Shown here piece by piece: positions 61,984-63,585 of a stretch of 63,585 nucleotides of DNA. Origin of the DNA: Clostridiales bacterium (lineage in GTDB: Bacteria; Bacillota; Clostridia; Caldicoprobacterales; Xylanivirgaceae); the NCBI GenBank assembly GCA_012799205.1, contig JAAZLT010000051.1, positions 1 through 63,585 of the forward strand. Direction: 5' to 3'. The notes under the pieces were generated by a model that saw only the letters and a list, made by a program, of their open reading frames with translations, searched no databases and was not told the DNA's origin. The translations under genes were made by a program, and so were the position numbers. Each line of letters begins with the position of its first letter. Position 1 is the first letter of the stretch.

Positions 61984-62521
61984 TATGCATGAAGAGGTAA
62001 TAATGGCTGGATTTGGTGGTCAAGGGGTTATGTCCATGGGGCAGATACTTGCATATTCAGGTATGCTTGAAGGAAAAGAGGTATCATGGCTTCCCTCTTA
62101 CGGACCGGAGATGAGAGGCGGTACGGCTAATTGTAATGTTATAGTTTCAGACACCTCTGTGGCATCCCCGGTTATTACAGATGCTACAGCGGCCATAATA
62201 ATGAATAGACCATCTTTAAATAGATTTCAAGACTTGATCATGGCGGGGGGTAGTATATTCATCAATACATCTTTAGTAGACGAAAAATGTAATAGAGATG
62301 ATTTACAAGCATATTATATACCAGCCAATGAGATAGCAGATGAGCTGGGAAATAACAGGATAGCCAATATGATACTTCTAGGTGCATATATAGAGCATAC
62401 TGGCATTGTATCTGCTAAATCAGTATTAAATTCACTAAAGGAAGTTTTAGGAGAATCTAAGGTTCATCTATTGCCTATAAATGAAGAGGCACTCAAAAGA
62501 GGGGCTTCGTTTGTAAAATAA
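61984..62521 (+). CDS. 2-oxoacid:ferredoxin oxidoreductase gamma subunit
   Basis: MAGFGGQGVMSMGQILAYSGMLEGKEVSWLPSYGPEMRGGTANCNVIVSD; ATG 61984. Confidence 0.95.
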
Positions 62522-62550
62522 GTCGCAAATGTTTGCGGCTTGTTTTTTAG
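62520..62550 (+). terminator. Intrinsic terminator
   Basis: AAGTCGCAAA-tg-TTTGCGGCTT then T6. Confidence 0.88.
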
Positions 62551-62584
62551 GGTGTATAATAAATCATATTACAGAGGTGATGAT

Positions 62585-63585
62585 GTGAAAACTATTAAAG
62601 TGTCGGGAAGACGGTTTATAGATAGTAAAGGCAGACATGTGATCCTCAATGGTGTGAACATGGTATATAAAGGCAAGATGGAAAACGGTAGAATAAGCTA
62701 TATTCCCAGGTGGAATGAAAGAGATTTTAGAAATCTTAGAGAATGGGGCTTTAATGTAATAAGGCTTGGACTTATTTGGAATGCGGTGGAGCCAGAGCCT
62801 GGTGTCTATAATGAGAAATATTTGGACTGGGCAGAGCATATGCTAAACCTTTGTAAAGAGAACCAAATATATGTATATCTAGATATGCACCAAGATCTAT
62901 ATGGAGTAGAATTTGGAAATGGAGCGCCTAAATGGGCCACCATTACTGATGGGCAGCCCCATGTAGAAGGTGAAAAATGGAGTGATGCATATATATTCAG
63001 CGGAGCTGTCAAAAGATCATTTGATAATTTTTGGGCCAATACTACTATTGAGGGCAATAAAGGTATTCAGGATTATTATATAGATATGTGGCTTCATGTA
63101 GTTAAAAGATTTTCTAACCATTCCGCTCTGATAGGATATGACTTTATGAATGAACCTTATCCAGGTTCTTTAGGTCAGTCTATTTTTCAGGCCATATTGA
63201 CTAAATTTGCGGAGCTAATAAATAAAAAAAATAATAGTTCTATGGATGCAAAAGATATGCTACGGATTTTTTCCCAAGAATCCCAGATGATGGATGCATT
63301 AGAGATATTAAAGGATAAATGTATCTTTAGAGAATTAGCCCAGGCAGTAGAGCACTTGGTAGAAAAATTCGATAGAGGCGATTTAGGAAAATTTTATAAT
63401 AAAATATCCCAAGCTGTTAGAAGGATTGACAAAAAGAGCATTATAATGAGAGAGAATTCGTATTTTTCTAATATAGGAATTGAATGCAAAGCTCACCCAA
63501 TACTGCTCGAAAATGGTCAGCGAGATCCGGAGCAGGCATTTTCTCCCCATGGTTATGATTTTGTTGTAGATACTAAAGAGACTCC
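62585..63585 (+). CDS. Glycoside hydrolase family 5-like (endoglycoceramidase-type) protein, partial
   Basis: GTG start behind AGAGGTGAT; open to the window end: MKTIKVSGRRFIDSKGRHVILNGVNMVYKGK...WGFNVIRLGLIWNAVEPEPGVYNEKYLDW...YLDMHQDLYG...LIGYDFMNEP. Missing from the supplied track because it has no in-window stop. Confidence 0.88.
   Translation, partial: MKTIKVSGRRFIDSKGRHVILNGVNMVYKGKMENGRISYIPRWNERDFRNLREWGFNVIRLGLIWNAVEPEPGVYNEKYLDWAEHMLNLCKENQIYVYLDMHQDLYGVEFGNGAPKWATITDGQPHVEGEKWSDAYIFSGAVKRSFDNFWANTTIEGNKGIQDYYIDMWLHVVKRFSNHSALIGYDFMNEPYPGSLGQSIFQAILTKFAELINKKNNSSMDAKDMLRIFSQESQMMDALEILKDKCIFRELAQAVEHLVEKFDRGDLGKFYNKISQAVRRIDKKSIIMRENSYFSNIGIECKAHPILLENGQRDPEQAFSPHGYDFVVDTKET

Overview
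The window is a low-GC, AT-rich stretch of a spore-forming Firmicutes (Clostridia-type) chromosome. It is almost entirely housekeeping and sporulation genes on the + strand. It opens at the 3' end of a 5S rRNA gene followed by tRNA-Asn. The main blocks are: a degV/nitroreductase/MFS/yjbQ group; aspA; an Ile T-box with ileS; a five-LysM protein; mgtE; degV-lysA (minus strand); holA/rpsT (convergent); gpr-spoIIP-lepA-hemW; CIRCE-hrcA-grpE-dnaK-dnaJ-prmA-mtaB; rpsU-yqeY-floA; yqfC-yqfD-phoH-HD phosphodiesterase-ybeY-cdd-era-(yqzL-like)-recO; ppdK; dgt-dnaG-rpoD; a divergent UppP-like gene beside a YdcF gene; tRNA(CAT); trmK-nif3-zinc ribbon-rnpB; MarR with a heterodimeric ABC exporter; a P-loop protein with a VOR-type ferredoxin oxidoreductase operon; and a GH5 gene cut off by the window end. 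I found no CRISPR array, prophage, transposon or defence island. I did not find a clear new multi-gene system. The best leads are small: a Cys cluster in the GrpE N-terminus; a UppP homologue lacking its catalytic motif residues; two genes whose RBS lies inside the 3' arm of an upstream terminator-like hairpin; a hidden 50-aa YqzL-like ORF overlapping recO; a hairpin-bounded non-coding interval between ppdK and dgt; an rpsT terminator encoded inside holA; and a conserved-looking P-loop gene next to the VOR operon. All product names come from reading motifs in the translations, with no database search.
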